Shown: positions 42,901-51,493 of the stretch, one piece after another
Position numbering within the stretch: the first letter of the stretch is position 1
Layout of the letters: the number at the start of each line of letters is the position of its first letter
Source of the DNA: Oscillospiraceae bacterium
GTDB taxonomy: Bacteria; Bacillota; Clostridia; Oscillospirales; Oscillospiraceae
Assembly (NCBI GenBank): GCA_021770845.1
Contig: JAETQF010000013.1
Span: forward strand, 40,522-104,521
Reading direction: 5' to 3'
Length of the DNA stretch: 64,000 bases
Position numbers and translations under genes: made by a program
Notes under the pieces: generated by a model
The model's database searches: none
Told to the model about the DNA's origin: nothing
Seen by the model: the letters and a program-made list of their open reading frames with translations, nothing else

Positions 42901-43678
42901 TGGCGTTGTCGGTGTTGAAGGTGAGGCCCGTTATGGCCAGCCTCTTTACCTCCAGCGTAACCGGGGTGCTCTCGTAGTCTTTCACATCGTTGCCCTGGCC
43001 CACGGTAAGGGTCACTTTGACCTTATACGTCCCTTCCGTCTTTCCGGTGAGGGTGCAGCTGCTGTCGTTTGGGGCCAGGGTGAGCCCATCCGCAGGTGTG
43101 CCATCCTCAAGCGTAGCCGCCCAGGCGAAGGTGGATGTCGCCCCTGTGGGGACGTTGGCGGTAGTGGCCCGGAGGGTGATGGACTCCCCCAGGCCCAGGG
43201 TGGTGGAGGTGGGCTTGTTGATGGTCACCGTGGGCTCGGGATCTGGATCCGGATTGGAGGTACCGGCGTCCTCCCACTTCACAGTAACCTCGGCACTTTC
43301 CGCCACGACGTCGCCGGTGGTGTTATCCTTATACGACACCGAAATCTTGACCTCGCCCGCCTTTAACCCCTTCATAACATAAGTCGTCTTACCGCTGTTC
43401 ACATCGTCATACTTAAAAATATCCGCGTCCGTATTAGTTATGGCGGGGTTGGTAGTCCAAGAGGCTTCCAAATTATCCAATGTCAAGTTGCTTGAGCTAT
43501 CGACAGTGGCAGCCAAGGTAATGGTGTCACCCACAGTGGCAGTAATGCCTGGGGTGGCGGTCAGGGTAACCTCGGCCGGATCCGCCGGATCCGCCGCCCA
43601 CCCCGTCGGAACCAGGGACAGCGTCAGGGCCAGCGCCAGCACCAGCGCCCCCAGGCGGCGCAAACTGTTTCGTTTCAT
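39968..43678 (-). CDS. secreted S-layer homology protein with Ig-like domains and repeated LYYxY modules
   Basis: A 1236-residue exported protein. The signal peptide (about 1-28) has a basic start RNSLRRLG and ends GWAA. Ig/Big-like domains cover about 35-430, including a Big_2-type module (MLIGETKVLAVEKM...WSSSDPSTVTVVNGE). Five repeats of about 120 residues follow, each with a G-x-LYY-x-Y core (encoded near 42170, 41815, 41450, 41100 and 40725). Three SLH motifs (about 1040-1236: AVEFLSRDGTVQGVGNGRYNP, AISVAHQLGIATGYNGYFEP, ALGALILMGVVEGDGNGTLRP) anchor it to pyruvylated wall polymer. RBS AAAGGAG. In line with a larger SLH gene and bracketed by PilZ genes. Confidence 0.88.
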   Translation of the reverse strand: MKRNSLRRLGALVLALALTLSLVPTGWAADPADPAEVTLTATPGITATVGDTITLAATVDSSSNLTLDNLEASWTTNPAITNTDADIFKYDDVNSGKTTYVMKGLKAGEVKISVSYKDNTTGDVVAESAEVTVKWEDAGTSNPDPDPEPTVTINKPTSTTLGLGESITLRATTANVPTGATSTFAWAATLEDGTPADGLTLAPNDSSCTLTGKTEGTYKVKVTLTVGQGNDVKDYESTPVTLEVKRLAITGLTFNTDNAKVWGRDEPNPWDLTVYVIPAGADTKGQIVWEVRNKDQSDSRVIVRLPGQDKDPSNPDGKPLNTYTGDATVRLTSAAPGEVYVIAKCNDREARREVIVSGIVLNTESTTMLIGETKVLAVEKMYGFAESGNAADIMWSSSDPSTVTVVNGELQAWKLGTAIITANKNGYTATCKVEVTEDKEAVISGLSATASEPLTFDKLYDRLNEISQNKTGERDDEGNVIPGSGSPLHYITNVMVPVEQGTLYYNYDSESNTGAGVGATDRFVKERTASILETLDKLYYVPRQGFNGTAEITFVGWAKDGSSFSVTAKVEVQGSQGIRYKTTSGQPAYFQGSDFNAYCRARMGRDMSYVTFNLPQSGQGGLYYGYMAPGQYAGKVSTTTQYGRTGKNTIDDVCFVPSESFEGVVSVSFRGVDTAGKSFNGLVVINVAPPSTAGDKGNVYQNGQWGQPVKLEPSLFNSACQATIGDTLAYVRFQLPAYDKGTLYYNYQGGTGSRVSTDSRYYYSGTPGIGGVSFVPAGNDADRVSIHYTGYGEGGTSFTGTLYITLGEEERTNVLYSVSKGASVSFRASDFNNVALYQMGTSLEYVTFQFPTLSVDWGRLYYDYRGTNNYRLVSSITPYYRSPSNSWQQQLGLISFHAGTTAGSVTIPFTGYSAADSAGRRQSFQGTLVIQVGAVSPADVTLSGYSSSQIRLSSYGISAACRQVMDQDLSYIRITSLPEAEQGRLYYGYQGFKTGSEVKIGDRYYYMGWPSIDQLSFVPRGGYSGQAEITYIGYSRNGGEQVSGKIVLNISRAATTQLYNDMGRHGWAVDAVEFLSRDGTVQGVGNGRYNPTGQITKGDFALMLVRAFGFTASGTVSFNDVPADSYYAQAISVAHQLGIATGYNGYFEPRRALSRQEAMLMVYRALKADGNPLNNGLTADLSVYRDSWQIAAEARPALGALILMGVVEGDGNGTLRPLDQLNRAETASLMHRLMTL

Positions 43679-43750
43679 AATCGGTACTCCTTTGCGCGGT
43701 TCATGTTGTCGGGGGAGCGGGCGGCAGAGCCGCCCGCTCCCGGGGGGTGG

Positions 43751-46700
43751 TTAGCCTCTCTCCACAAGGAATGCGCCTTGTGCTATTTCCGCAATACCGC
43801 CAAGCTCTTTTGCGGTTATAGTGGGATCAAAGGTCAAGCGAATGACGGGAGTGGTAAAGCTACTGCCATTACAAATCAGGCCGCTGTTAAACAGGGTAAT
43901 CGTACCGTTTGCTGATATCTGATTGAAGGTCAGTACGATTTCATTTTTAACCTGTTCTTGGGCATTTTTCGTACTCACATTCGCACTGCCGCCAATCAAG
44001 CTGCTGAGTACTTTTCCATCGCTGACATTCTGTGGCAGCCTGTAATATATTCCATATCGCCTGCCACCGTCAAGAACAAAAATGGGCTTGTCAAAGGTAA
44101 TGGTAACCGAACCAGTATAGGTATAATCATATGGATTATTTCTCCAATCCTGGGTATCATTAAGCACACCATTCTTATAAACCTTTTGTATGTCCACTCT
44201 GAGATATGTTCCGTTCCTTCCATTTACCACCTTCAATTCCGGCGGCTCCTCATCCTGAGTAAACAGGCTGTTGACCGCGCCAAATCTGAAATCCTCCGCC
44301 GCGTCCTCCCCGCCGGAAGGGTGCCTCGCCATCACCAGCAGCACGTATTCCGCACTCTTGGAGGTCATGTAATTTTTGAGCTCCAGCGTCGCCGTTTCTT
44401 CCGCCATGAGGCCGTTATAGACCTTATCGTTAAACGTTGTATTGTCGAACAGTTTCGACCTCAGTACCGGCTGGTTGTCGGTGCTCAGGGTATTGGCCCC
44501 TGAAATGTAGTCATACACCTGTTTTTTCTTGTCCTTATCTGTCGAAGTATCGAACTGGCTCCCGTACTTTTTCGGCTGATTGATCATCTGATAGATTACG
44601 CTATCTTTATCTTCAACAAGCTCACCTTTATCGTTAGTCTTATAATACCTGCCAAAAATTCTCTCGGGCAGGGCGTTTAGCTCAATCAGCGCAAACCAGA
44701 CATTGGCGTCTTGGTTGGGTGTCACTTCGGCGGTGTCAGTGTTCCCCTGCACATTAAGTTCCGGGGGAATAACCGGCCCCGTTTTCTGGCGGTAGACCTG
44801 CACCACCTGATCCGGCGCGCCGTTGCCCTCCAGCACCACAAAGATGTAATACCAGGTGTCGGCCTTCAGCCCCCGCATGGTCTCATGCACCGTGGAACTA
44901 ACATAGCTGGCAGGCGCCTCCGGCACATACACGTTTGCATTGTCGCCATAGTACTGCTTCGCGTTGGTGATGTAGCCGTAGGACGGATTGGTATATATTT
45001 TATTATTTGGGTCAGTATCGCCGCCACTCATATAATAAATATACGGACTGTATGTGTTCCGTCCCGCCCCATCTTCGGGAATGTAGGTTTTGCCGGAAGT
45101 CGGAGCATTAGCGGCACCTCCAGTGCCATCCTTGCCGCCACTACCGTCGTTATCGCTGTTGATCACTTCTGTCTTTGTCCCATCCAGAAAGCTCAGGGAG
45201 ATCTCACCCACTGGGGCCGCCACATAGTACACCGTGCCCGGGCGATCCAGCTGGATATCCATGGTAATGGTGCTGGAGGTCTTATCAAAGTGGGGGTAAT
45301 CGCCGTTAAAAGAGGGGGCCCGGGTGTCGATGAATTGCTTGGGCACCGTGAGGATATCCGACGTCCCGGCGCTGGTAGACGCCAGGCTGATGTAGCTGGC
45401 ATACTCAGACGGCACGATCTGATAATTGGCATCAAAATTATTCTTTACATCGCCGGACACCCTCTGCACGCCGCCCGAGCCGCCGGCGATCAGGCCGAAC
45501 CGCATGGTCACCAAATCGCCCCAGGAGTCGGCATCAGCCGTCTCCGATTTCTCCTTGATGCTCCTCACCTCGGTGATGTGAAAGCCGTAGCGGTAAACAT
45601 GATCCTCTTGCAGGGTTGTTTGTATGGTCTTATACCGGTCGGTGGTGCTTCCCTTGTGCAGATGCGTCCCCAGGCTGATGCCAGGGTCGTTGAGGCCGGA
45701 GTTAATGGGGTACGCGGCCTCGTTCACGCACTCCCACTTCGCAACACTACCATCTTCATACTTGAAGGGATCCCCGTTTTTATCCAGTTCGATACGGTAC
45801 AGCTTCACGCCGATCCAGGTGTCGCTCCAGATGATCATGTCCCAGACCTCAGTCTCGGGCACCTTCGCGGTGGATTGGGGCTTCACGTCCACCACAACGT
45901 CCAGACGGACATCTTTATATTGGCTGTTAGCATCGTCAATCTTCGTGACGGCCGTATTCCACACCAGATCCACCTGGGCATAAATAGTGGTAAAGTCTTT
46001 CAGCTTCAGGTTGCCGTTGGGGTCAGCCCGGCCGGTGTCAGGATCCAGGATGCCATTGGGAATAAAGGCGTTGTCGTACACGCTGAGCAGCTGGAAGTAG
46101 TATCTGGCCCCGCTGTCCAGCTGGAGGGCGCTTTTGCTGAGATCCGTGTCGTTGGGCAGGATGATCACCATCTTGCCGTTTTCCTGCTCCACCCGGGCGT
46201 TGTGGAAGTCGATGACCCAGTTGTCATCGGTCTGGTTGTCGCTCTTGACCGCCACCGGAAACGCCGTCCCGTTCCGGGGCACGGAGTGCAGCCTGATATG
46301 GGCGGCCAGCTCCGCGGCCAGGAGGTTCTTGGCCTCCGTCTCGGCGCTGGTTCCGGTGGCGCTGAGCACGGCCTGGTAGAAGTCCAGGAAGGTCTTGCCG
46401 TCCGCCTTGTTGTCGCCCTTCACGGTCTCGGAGAATTCCAGCCGGATGTCGCTGCTGGCCCGGGGCTGGCCGTTCACCTCGTCGGTGAACTTCTGCACCA
46501 CCTCGGGCGGCTTGGTGTCCAGGGTCTTGATGGAGATGGAGCGCACCCGGTCGGAGTAGTTGCCGGCGGCGTCCTTGCCGATGTAGTACATGGTGTAGTT
46601 GTTGGTGCCGGTGGTGGCGGTCACCAGCTTGGTGATCTGGAACCGGACGTCGGCGTAGGCTGTGGCGACGGGGGCGCTGCCGCTGGAGATGGCGCTGTCG

Positions 46701-48937
46701 CCGGCGCCCTCCACCCGGATCTTGGTGCGCAGGTCGGCCATGATCTCGGCGGTCTCCTCGGGGGTGTCGCCGGGGGCGATGAAGGTGGTGTCGCCCTCGG
46801 CCACCACGGCCCAGAACAGGGTGGCCGGGGCCTCGTTCATGGAGAAGGAGACGTTGGCGGAGTCCGCGGCGTAGGGCGGGATCTGGACGGGGGCGGTCAC
46901 CACGGGGGGCGTCTCGTCCGGGGTGGTGAAGGTGAGCTTGAAGGGGGCGTCCATGCTCTGGGCGCCGTTGTGGTCGGTGAGCCACAGGAACAGGTCATAG
47001 GTAGTCTTTTCCCGCAGCTTCTGCCGGTTGACGGTGATGGAGATCTCCGCGTTCTTCACCACGCTCAGCGAGCCGTAGCCGTAGTTGCCGCCCAGGGAGC
47101 CGGTTTTGAACTCCTGGGGGGTGGGGGCCTGGGCCCCCGTGGGCAGCAGTGCCCAGTACAGCAGGCAGTCCTTATTGGCCATAACGGTGGTCTGGGCCAC
47201 GTCGGTGGTGGTCTTGGTCATGGTGGGATCCTTGACGAAGGCGGGCTTGGTGTCGTCGGGGGTGGCGAAGGACATGACCTTCAGGGGGCTGTGCTTGCCC
47301 CGGCCGTCCACCAGGATGGCGCTGACGTAGTAGGTGCCGTCAGGCTCCAGCTGCTGCACCTGGCTGACGTACTCCGTCTTGGCGCTGGCGGCGTCGATGC
47401 TGCCGGCCTGATTCTGGAAGATGTTCCCGCCGTAGGTCGGGTTTTCGATCAGATCCTCCTCGCTCACCGAGCCGTCCGCCACGGCGGAGATGGCCCAGTA
47501 GATGGTGCCCGGCTTGCTGCCGCTGAACACGCCGTCCGCCTGGGTGGGGGCGATGTTCTTCATGTAGGGATAGCCCGCCATGAGCCGGGGCTCGGCGGAC
47601 AGCTCGGCGGCGTCGGAGCTGCCGATGAGCTCGCCGTCGATGTCGGCGTCAATGCCCGGGCGGATGACGATCTGATCGGGGAGCTGCTCCACCACGCTGC
47701 CGGCGGAGCCCACGTTCAGCTTGCCGATGTCGCCCTCGCCGGAGACGGTGGTGCCCACGTCCAGGTTCAGCTCGTCCACCCGGGTGTTCTTGTCCACCAG
47801 CAGCTTGGAGGCGATGGCGTCCTCGTCCACGGTGACCTTTTCCGCCGAGCCCTTCACGAACTGGAGGTCGGAGGCGGGGGTAAAGTTCATGACTTCCTTG
47901 ATGCTGCCCGCCAGCTGGAGCTTGGAGCCCGGATCCCCCCGCAGCTCAATCCGGGACAGGCCGTAGCCCTCCCAGGAGGAGTCATCCAGGTAGGCGTTGG
48001 TGCGCACCGTCGTCAGGGGGATGTCGGTGACGCCCTGGGCCTTGACGGTGACGAAGGGGCTCCTCAGGCTGTCCAGCACCAGCTCCTCGGCCTCCACGTT
48101 GCGCAGCACCACGCTCTCCTGGCCGGAGATGCTCTCGCCCGCGCCGCTGACGATGATCTTGCCCAGCACGGTGACGTTTTCCAGCAGCACATGGCCCAGA
48201 TCGATGCCGCCGGTGAGGTACAGGTTGCCCGCGATGGTGGTGTCGCGCAGGGTCACGTTGGAGGCGCTGAGGGTGACGTTGCCGTACACGTGGCCCAGGG
48301 TATGATCTCCCTCCTCATTCACGGGGGTGCCGATGGCCCGCACCAGCATGGCGGCCACCTCGCCCCGGGTGATGTTGTTGGCGGGCTTGAAGCTGCCGTC
48401 GGAGTAGCCGTTGAGCACGCCCTCCTTCACGGCGGCGCCGATGAGGCCCCGGCTCCACTCGCTGAGGGTGCGGGTGTCGGAGAAGCCCAGGGTCTCGCCC
48501 ACGGTCTCCTGGAGCATCAGGTTTCGGGCCAGGAACACCGCCGCCTGCTCCCGGGTGACATTGGACTCCGGGGACGCGGTGGTGGAGCTGGTGCCCTTGA
48601 AGTAGCCCGCGTTATAGGCGATGTCGATATCGTCGGCGTACCATTTGAAGGAGGACACGTCGGTGAAGGGGGTGCCGGCCTTTCGGCTGTAGCCGTAGGC
48701 GCGGTTGATCATGGTGACAAGCTCCGCCCGGGTGATGGGCCGATCCAGGTTGAGGTTGCCGCTGATATCGCCCCGCATCACGCCCCACTCCACCAGCTTC
48801 TGGCCGTAGGGGTCGGCCCAGTGGGCTGCCCGGGCCGGCAGAACGACCCCCGAGGGCAGCAGGCCCAGCGTCAGCGCCAGGCAAAGCAGACCGGCCATCA
48901 ACCGGCGGATTGCTCCATGTGTACGATGTTTGCTCAT
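43751..48937 (-). CDS. giant S-layer homology protein with beta-helix and Ig-like repeats
   Basis: A 1728-residue exported protein. Signal peptide about 1-38 (RRLMAGLLCLALTLGLLPSG). Three N-terminal SLH motifs (about 39-205: KLVEWGVMRGDISGNLNLDRPITRAE, IDIAYNAGYFKGTS, GAAVKEGVLNGYSDGSFKPANNITRGE) follow, then a parallel beta-helix-like section (about 215-440, NVTLSASNVTLRDTTIAGNLYLTGG style). A long series of bacterial Ig/fibronectin-like domains runs to the C-terminus. It would be held to the wall by SLH and project outward. The 3' portion of the gene (about 43760-45200, mixed to 46000) is clearly more AT-rich than the 5' portion, suggesting exchange of the exposed part. Confidence 0.88.
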   Translation of the reverse strand: MSKHRTHGAIRRLMAGLLCLALTLGLLPSGVVLPARAAHWADPYGQKLVEWGVMRGDISGNLNLDRPITRAELVTMINRAYGYSRKAGTPFTDVSSFKWYADDIDIAYNAGYFKGTSSTTASPESNVTREQAAVFLARNLMLQETVGETLGFSDTRTLSEWSRGLIGAAVKEGVLNGYSDGSFKPANNITRGEVAAMLVRAIGTPVNEEGDHTLGHVYGNVTLSASNVTLRDTTIAGNLYLTGGIDLGHVLLENVTVLGKIIVSGAGESISGQESVVLRNVEAEELVLDSLRSPFVTVKAQGVTDIPLTTVRTNAYLDDSSWEGYGLSRIELRGDPGSKLQLAGSIKEVMNFTPASDLQFVKGSAEKVTVDEDAIASKLLVDKNTRVDELNLDVGTTVSGEGDIGKLNVGSAGSVVEQLPDQIVIRPGIDADIDGELIGSSDAAELSAEPRLMAGYPYMKNIAPTQADGVFSGSKPGTIYWAISAVADGSVSEEDLIENPTYGGNIFQNQAGSIDAASAKTEYVSQVQQLEPDGTYYVSAILVDGRGKHSPLKVMSFATPDDTKPAFVKDPTMTKTTTDVAQTTVMANKDCLLYWALLPTGAQAPTPQEFKTGSLGGNYGYGSLSVVKNAEISITVNRQKLREKTTYDLFLWLTDHNGAQSMDAPFKLTFTTPDETPPVVTAPVQIPPYAADSANVSFSMNEAPATLFWAVVAEGDTTFIAPGDTPEETAEIMADLRTKIRVEGAGDSAISSGSAPVATAYADVRFQITKLVTATTGTNNYTMYYIGKDAAGNYSDRVRSISIKTLDTKPPEVVQKFTDEVNGQPRASSDIRLEFSETVKGDNKADGKTFLDFYQAVLSATGTSAETEAKNLLAAELAAHIRLHSVPRNGTAFPVAVKSDNQTDDNWVIDFHNARVEQENGKMVIILPNDTDLSKSALQLDSGARYYFQLLSVYDNAFIPNGILDPDTGRADPNGNLKLKDFTTIYAQVDLVWNTAVTKIDDANSQYKDVRLDVVVDVKPQSTAKVPETEVWDMIIWSDTWIGVKLYRIELDKNGDPFKYEDGSVAKWECVNEAAYPINSGLNDPGISLGTHLHKGSTTDRYKTIQTTLQEDHVYRYGFHITEVRSIKEKSETADADSWGDLVTMRFGLIAGGSGGVQRVSGDVKNNFDANYQIVPSEYASYISLASTSAGTSDILTVPKQFIDTRAPSFNGDYPHFDKTSSTITMDIQLDRPGTVYYVAAPVGEISLSFLDGTKTEVINSDNDGSGGKDGTGGAANAPTSGKTYIPEDGAGRNTYSPYIYYMSGGDTDPNNKIYTNPSYGYITNAKQYYGDNANVYVPEAPASYVSSTVHETMRGLKADTWYYIFVVLEGNGAPDQVVQVYRQKTGPVIPPELNVQGNTDTAEVTPNQDANVWFALIELNALPERIFGRYYKTNDKGELVEDKDSVIYQMINQPKKYGSQFDTSTDKDKKKQVYDYISGANTLSTDNQPVLRSKLFDNTTFNDKVYNGLMAEETATLELKNYMTSKSAEYVLLVMARHPSGGEDAAEDFRFGAVNSLFTQDEEPPELKVVNGRNGTYLRVDIQKVYKNGVLNDTQDWRNNPYDYTYTGSVTITFDKPIFVLDGGRRYGIYYRLPQNVSDGKVLSSLIGGSANVSTKNAQEQVKNEIVLTFNQISANGTITLFNSGLICNGSSFTTPVIRLTFDPTITAKELGGIAEIAQGAFLVERG

Positions 48938-49006
48938 GATGAAGTGACCTTTCCTTTCCGGCCCGCCTCCGGGCGCGCCTGTCCGTATCCTTGGGCTTTG
49001 TATCGC

Positions 49007-49627
49007 TTACCGGTTGGCCGATCTGGGCCGCCCGGAGAGTTGAAGGTTAAACACCGCCTCCCGCAGCAGGGTCTCCTCGTCGTTGCACAGCTCGATGAAC
49101 TTGGCGGCGTAGAAGGTGTCCTCCCGGCCGTCCGCGGGGCGCTGGCGGAGGATCTGGCCCTTCACCACCAGCGGCTCGCTGGTCACGGGTATGACGACCT
49201 CGAACTGCTCCCCGATCTGGAACTCCCTCGTGCAGTAGAAGGCGATGCCGCCGCAGCTCAGATCGTGGGTGTCCACCTCACGGCGGCCCCGCCAGTTCCC
49301 GCTCACCGGGTAGGCGAAGCTGTGCACCTCCACCGGCACCCGGAGGTTTTTCCGCATATCGTCGCCGGCGGCGGCGGTCTTGCGCACCTCCAGCTGGATG
49401 ATGTCGTTCCGGTGGCGCACCAGGGTGCCCTCGTAGGAGGGGCTGCTGTCCTGAATGGAGAGCAGCTTGAACTCCTTGTGCTCCAGCACGTCGTCGATCT
49501 TGTCGTTCATCACCACCATCTGCCACAGCGTCCCCTCCGTGGCCGACGGGCCCTGGGGCCGCACCTGGGCCACGGGGACTCCCCGCTCGTCCAGCAGCAG
49601 ATAGATCATGCTCTGTTCCTGTGCCAT
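49007..49627 (-). CDS. PilZ-domain c-di-GMP receptor
   Basis: A 206-residue protein. The N-terminal region (about 5-85) is a PilZN-like beta domain (IYLLLDERGVPVAQVRP, GTLVRHRNDIIQLEVRK). The PilZ domain (about 90-190) carries RKNLR (R92-R96, the RxxxR motif) and D122-L-S-C-GG (THDLSCGGIAF). It should bind c-di-GMP. It starts 12 bases after the FlhB-like gene with AAGGAGG upstream and precedes the giant S-layer gene by 69 bases. It may link c-di-GMP either to flagellar export or rotation, or to the S-layer genes; the sequence cannot decide. Confidence 0.87.
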   Translation of the reverse strand: MAQEQSMIYLLLDERGVPVAQVRPQGPSATEGTLWQMVVMNDKIDDVLEHKEFKLLSIQDSSPSYEGTLVRHRNDIIQLEVRKTAAAGDDMRKNLRVPVEVHSFAYPVSGNWRGRREVDTHDLSCGGIAFYCTREFQIGEQFEVVIPVTSEPLVVKGQILRQRPADGREDTFYAAKFIELCNDEETLLREAVFNLQLSGRPRSANR

Positions 49628-49639
49628 CCTCGCTCCTCC

Positions 49640-49969
49640 TTATTTCTGGGGCTCCCCGCCGTACTGGCTGGGGGCGGGCTTCTCCTCCTTCGTCCCGTTG
49701 GGATCGAAGTGGAGAAAATACACGTAGATCTCCACAATAGCCTTATACAGCTCCTCCGGGATCTCCTGGCCCAGCTTGAGCTGGGTGAGGATGGTGGCCA
49801 GGGAGTTGTCCTCGTAGATGGGCACGCCGCTGTCGGCGGCCACCTCCACGATCTTTTCCGCCATATAGCCCATGCCGGAGGCCACGATCACCGGCGCGTT
49901 GCTCCCGGCCTCGTACTGCAGGGCCACCGCCTTCTTGGACGGGTTCCGTCTGCCGTCATACCTTGACAT
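49640..49969 (-). CDS. FlhB C-terminal-domain-like protein (EscU/YscU/HrcU family, YlqH-like)
   Basis: A 109-residue free-standing equivalent of the FlhB cytoplasmic domain: NPSKKAVALQYEAGS, PVIVASGMGYMAEKIVEVAADSGVPIYEDNSLATIL, GQEIPEELYKAIVEIYVYF. It lacks the membrane half of FlhB, and the autocleavage NPTH is replaced by NPSK near its N-terminus. B. subtilis YlqH is the same kind of protein and also follows a FliK-like gene (ylqG). The ATG at 49969 overlaps the end of the FliK-like gene, so translation is coupled. Likely a substrate-specificity partner in flagellar export, but the family role is unproven. Confidence 0.88.
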   Translation of the reverse strand: MSRYDGRRNPSKKAVALQYEAGSNAPVIVASGMGYMAEKIVEVAADSGVPIYEDNSLATILTQLKLGQEIPEELYKAIVEIYVYFLHFDPNGTKEEKPAPSQYGGEPQK

Positions 49970-51380
49970 TGACACTGTTCTTCCCTTCAAAGATTTTGGG
50001 GAACACCTCGGTGAGGGTCACGGGGCGCTCCATCCTCCGCACGCTCACCCCCACCGGGGTCAGCTCGTTCCGAGTCAGGATCTGGGAGACGGTCTTTTCA
50101 ATCTCCCGGGAGAAGGGGGCCACCCCCGCGGGGCAGGCCACCGCCACCTCCACCTCCTTGTCCCGGCTGGTGAGGATCACGTCGAACAGCCCCACCTTCT
50201 CCACGTCCAGCTTGAACAAGAAGCGCATACACTTCCCGCCCTCTCCCTTGCCGCCCTTCTTGTCCTCGGCGTCCGCGTCCACCCACAGCTCGGAGAACAG
50301 CTTCCGCCCGTCCTGCTCCAGGGGGATGAGGAAGTGGTTCAGGGGCATATACACGCTCTCGTTCACCAGCATGGCGGACACCAGGTTGCGGAAGGTCTGC
50401 TGCACCTCGGCGCTGCCCTCCCCCCGGAGGGCCCGGGCGGCGGCGGCGGCCAGGTGGTCGGCGAACCGGGCGGCGCTGGTGCCCTGGGCGAACTGGCTGT
50501 TCTGGAGCAGCTTCAGCAGGGCCTTGTCGTCGATGCCCCCCAGCATCCCCTTCAGGGTGCCGTAGCCGGCCAGCTGGTGGAAGGCCTCGGTGACCTTGTC
50601 CTCCGAGCCGTTCTCATACCGGGCCACGTCCAGGGCCAGCAGGCTCAGCAGCTCCCGGGGAGTGCCCAGGTCGTGGGTCTGGGTGACGTAGGCGGACATG
50701 AAGGGGAACACCTCCTGCTGGAGCAGGTTCAGGTTCCCCTGCCGGTCTCCGGCGGCGATGCCGTTTTCCAGCTGGGCCAGCAGCTCCCGCAGCTTATCCC
50801 CCCAGCTGGCGGGCATGGCGTCCGCCATCCCGGCCAGGTTGCGCAGCAGGTTTCCCTCAATGTGGGCGGTGGAGGAGAAGTCGCTGTAGCTTTTCAGAAA
50901 ATTCAGGATGTCCCCCCGCACCCCGGCGGAATCCGCCCGGGCGTAGGCGTTCCTGAGCAGGGCAAACAGGGCCCCGCCGAAGCGGGTCCCTGCCTTCATC
51001 TGCGCGCTGAGAAACTGGAGCAGCTGCCCCTGATCCATTTTCAGCAGCTCCAGCGCCTGGGAAATCTCCCCGGCGATGCCCTCGCTCATGCCGGAGGTCA
51101 CCACCGTCCCCTCCCGGGTGAGGAGCTGGGCCAGCACCTTTACCCCCTCCGGCCCCTGGCGGAGCTGCTGGATAAAGGTCTGGAAATTGGAGTCGTAGCG
51201 GATCTTTTGCCCCGCCTGCCCGGCGTCCTGCTGTTCGGTGCGGTGATCCGCGCCGGTGACCCGATCCAGGTCTGGTACGTTCTGAACCTGGGTATTACCG
51301 GGAGAAATTGGGATATTTCGGTTGACGTTTGTATTGTCATAACCCGGCACCGGGTTGGTTGCGCCCAAAAGATCGGCCAT
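49956..51380 (-). CDS. FliK/YlqG-like flagellar hook-length-control-related protein
   Basis: A 474-residue, largely helical soluble protein. The C-terminal part (about 365-460: RFLFKLDVEKVGLFDVILTSRDKEVEVAVACPAG...LTRNELTPVGVSVRRMER) resembles the FliK C-terminal core that contacts FlhB. The middle (about 90-330) is alpha-helical and poorly conserved. The partner overlapping downstream is an FlhB-C-like protein, the same pairing as B. subtilis ylqG-ylqH. It is divergent from cheA. The start at 51380 has AGGGGG about 9 bases upstream. It heads a six-gene minus-strand run ending at 39258. Confidence 0.72.
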   Translation of the reverse strand: MADLLGATNPVPGYDNTNVNRNIPISPGNTQVQNVPDLDRVTGADHRTEQQDAGQAGQKIRYDSNFQTFIQQLRQGPEGVKVLAQLLTREGTVVTSGMSEGIAGEISQALELLKMDQGQLLQFLSAQMKAGTRFGGALFALLRNAYARADSAGVRGDILNFLKSYSDFSSTAHIEGNLLRNLAGMADAMPASWGDKLRELLAQLENGIAAGDRQGNLNLLQQEVFPFMSAYVTQTHDLGTPRELLSLLALDVARYENGSEDKVTEAFHQLAGYGTLKGMLGGIDDKALLKLLQNSQFAQGTSAARFADHLAAAAARALRGEGSAEVQQTFRNLVSAMLVNESVYMPLNHFLIPLEQDGRKLFSELWVDADAEDKKGGKGEGGKCMRFLFKLDVEKVGLFDVILTSRDKEVEVAVACPAGVAPFSREIEKTVSQILTRNELTPVGVSVRRMERPVTLTEVFPKIFEGKNSVNVKV

Positions 51381-51427
51381 ATTTCAACCCCCTGAGATAA
51401 AAGAGATAAAACTTCTAAGAACCTACT

Positions 51428-51454
51428 TAATTTTCAGCCGCGTCCTGCCGATAA
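51428..51454 (+). promoter_or_regulatory. sigma-D (sigma-28) type promoter for the che operon
   Basis: -35-like TAAT (51428-51431), 15-base spacer, perfect -10 GCCGATAA (51447-51454), as in flagellar class III promoters (TAAA-N15-GCCGATAA). FlgM, the anti-sigma factor for this sigma, is encoded downstream at 56287. Confidence 0.85.
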
Positions 51455-51493
51455 TAGTAAAGATAAAAGATTTTTACTGAGGTGGTGCTTTTT

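Noticed and set aside
44711..49966. A 1751-codon open frame on the plus strand antisense to the S-layer genes
   Set aside because: It mirrors the codon structure of the minus-strand genes in GC-rich DNA, is rich in His/Val/Gly/Leu without motifs, and has no ribosome-binding site.
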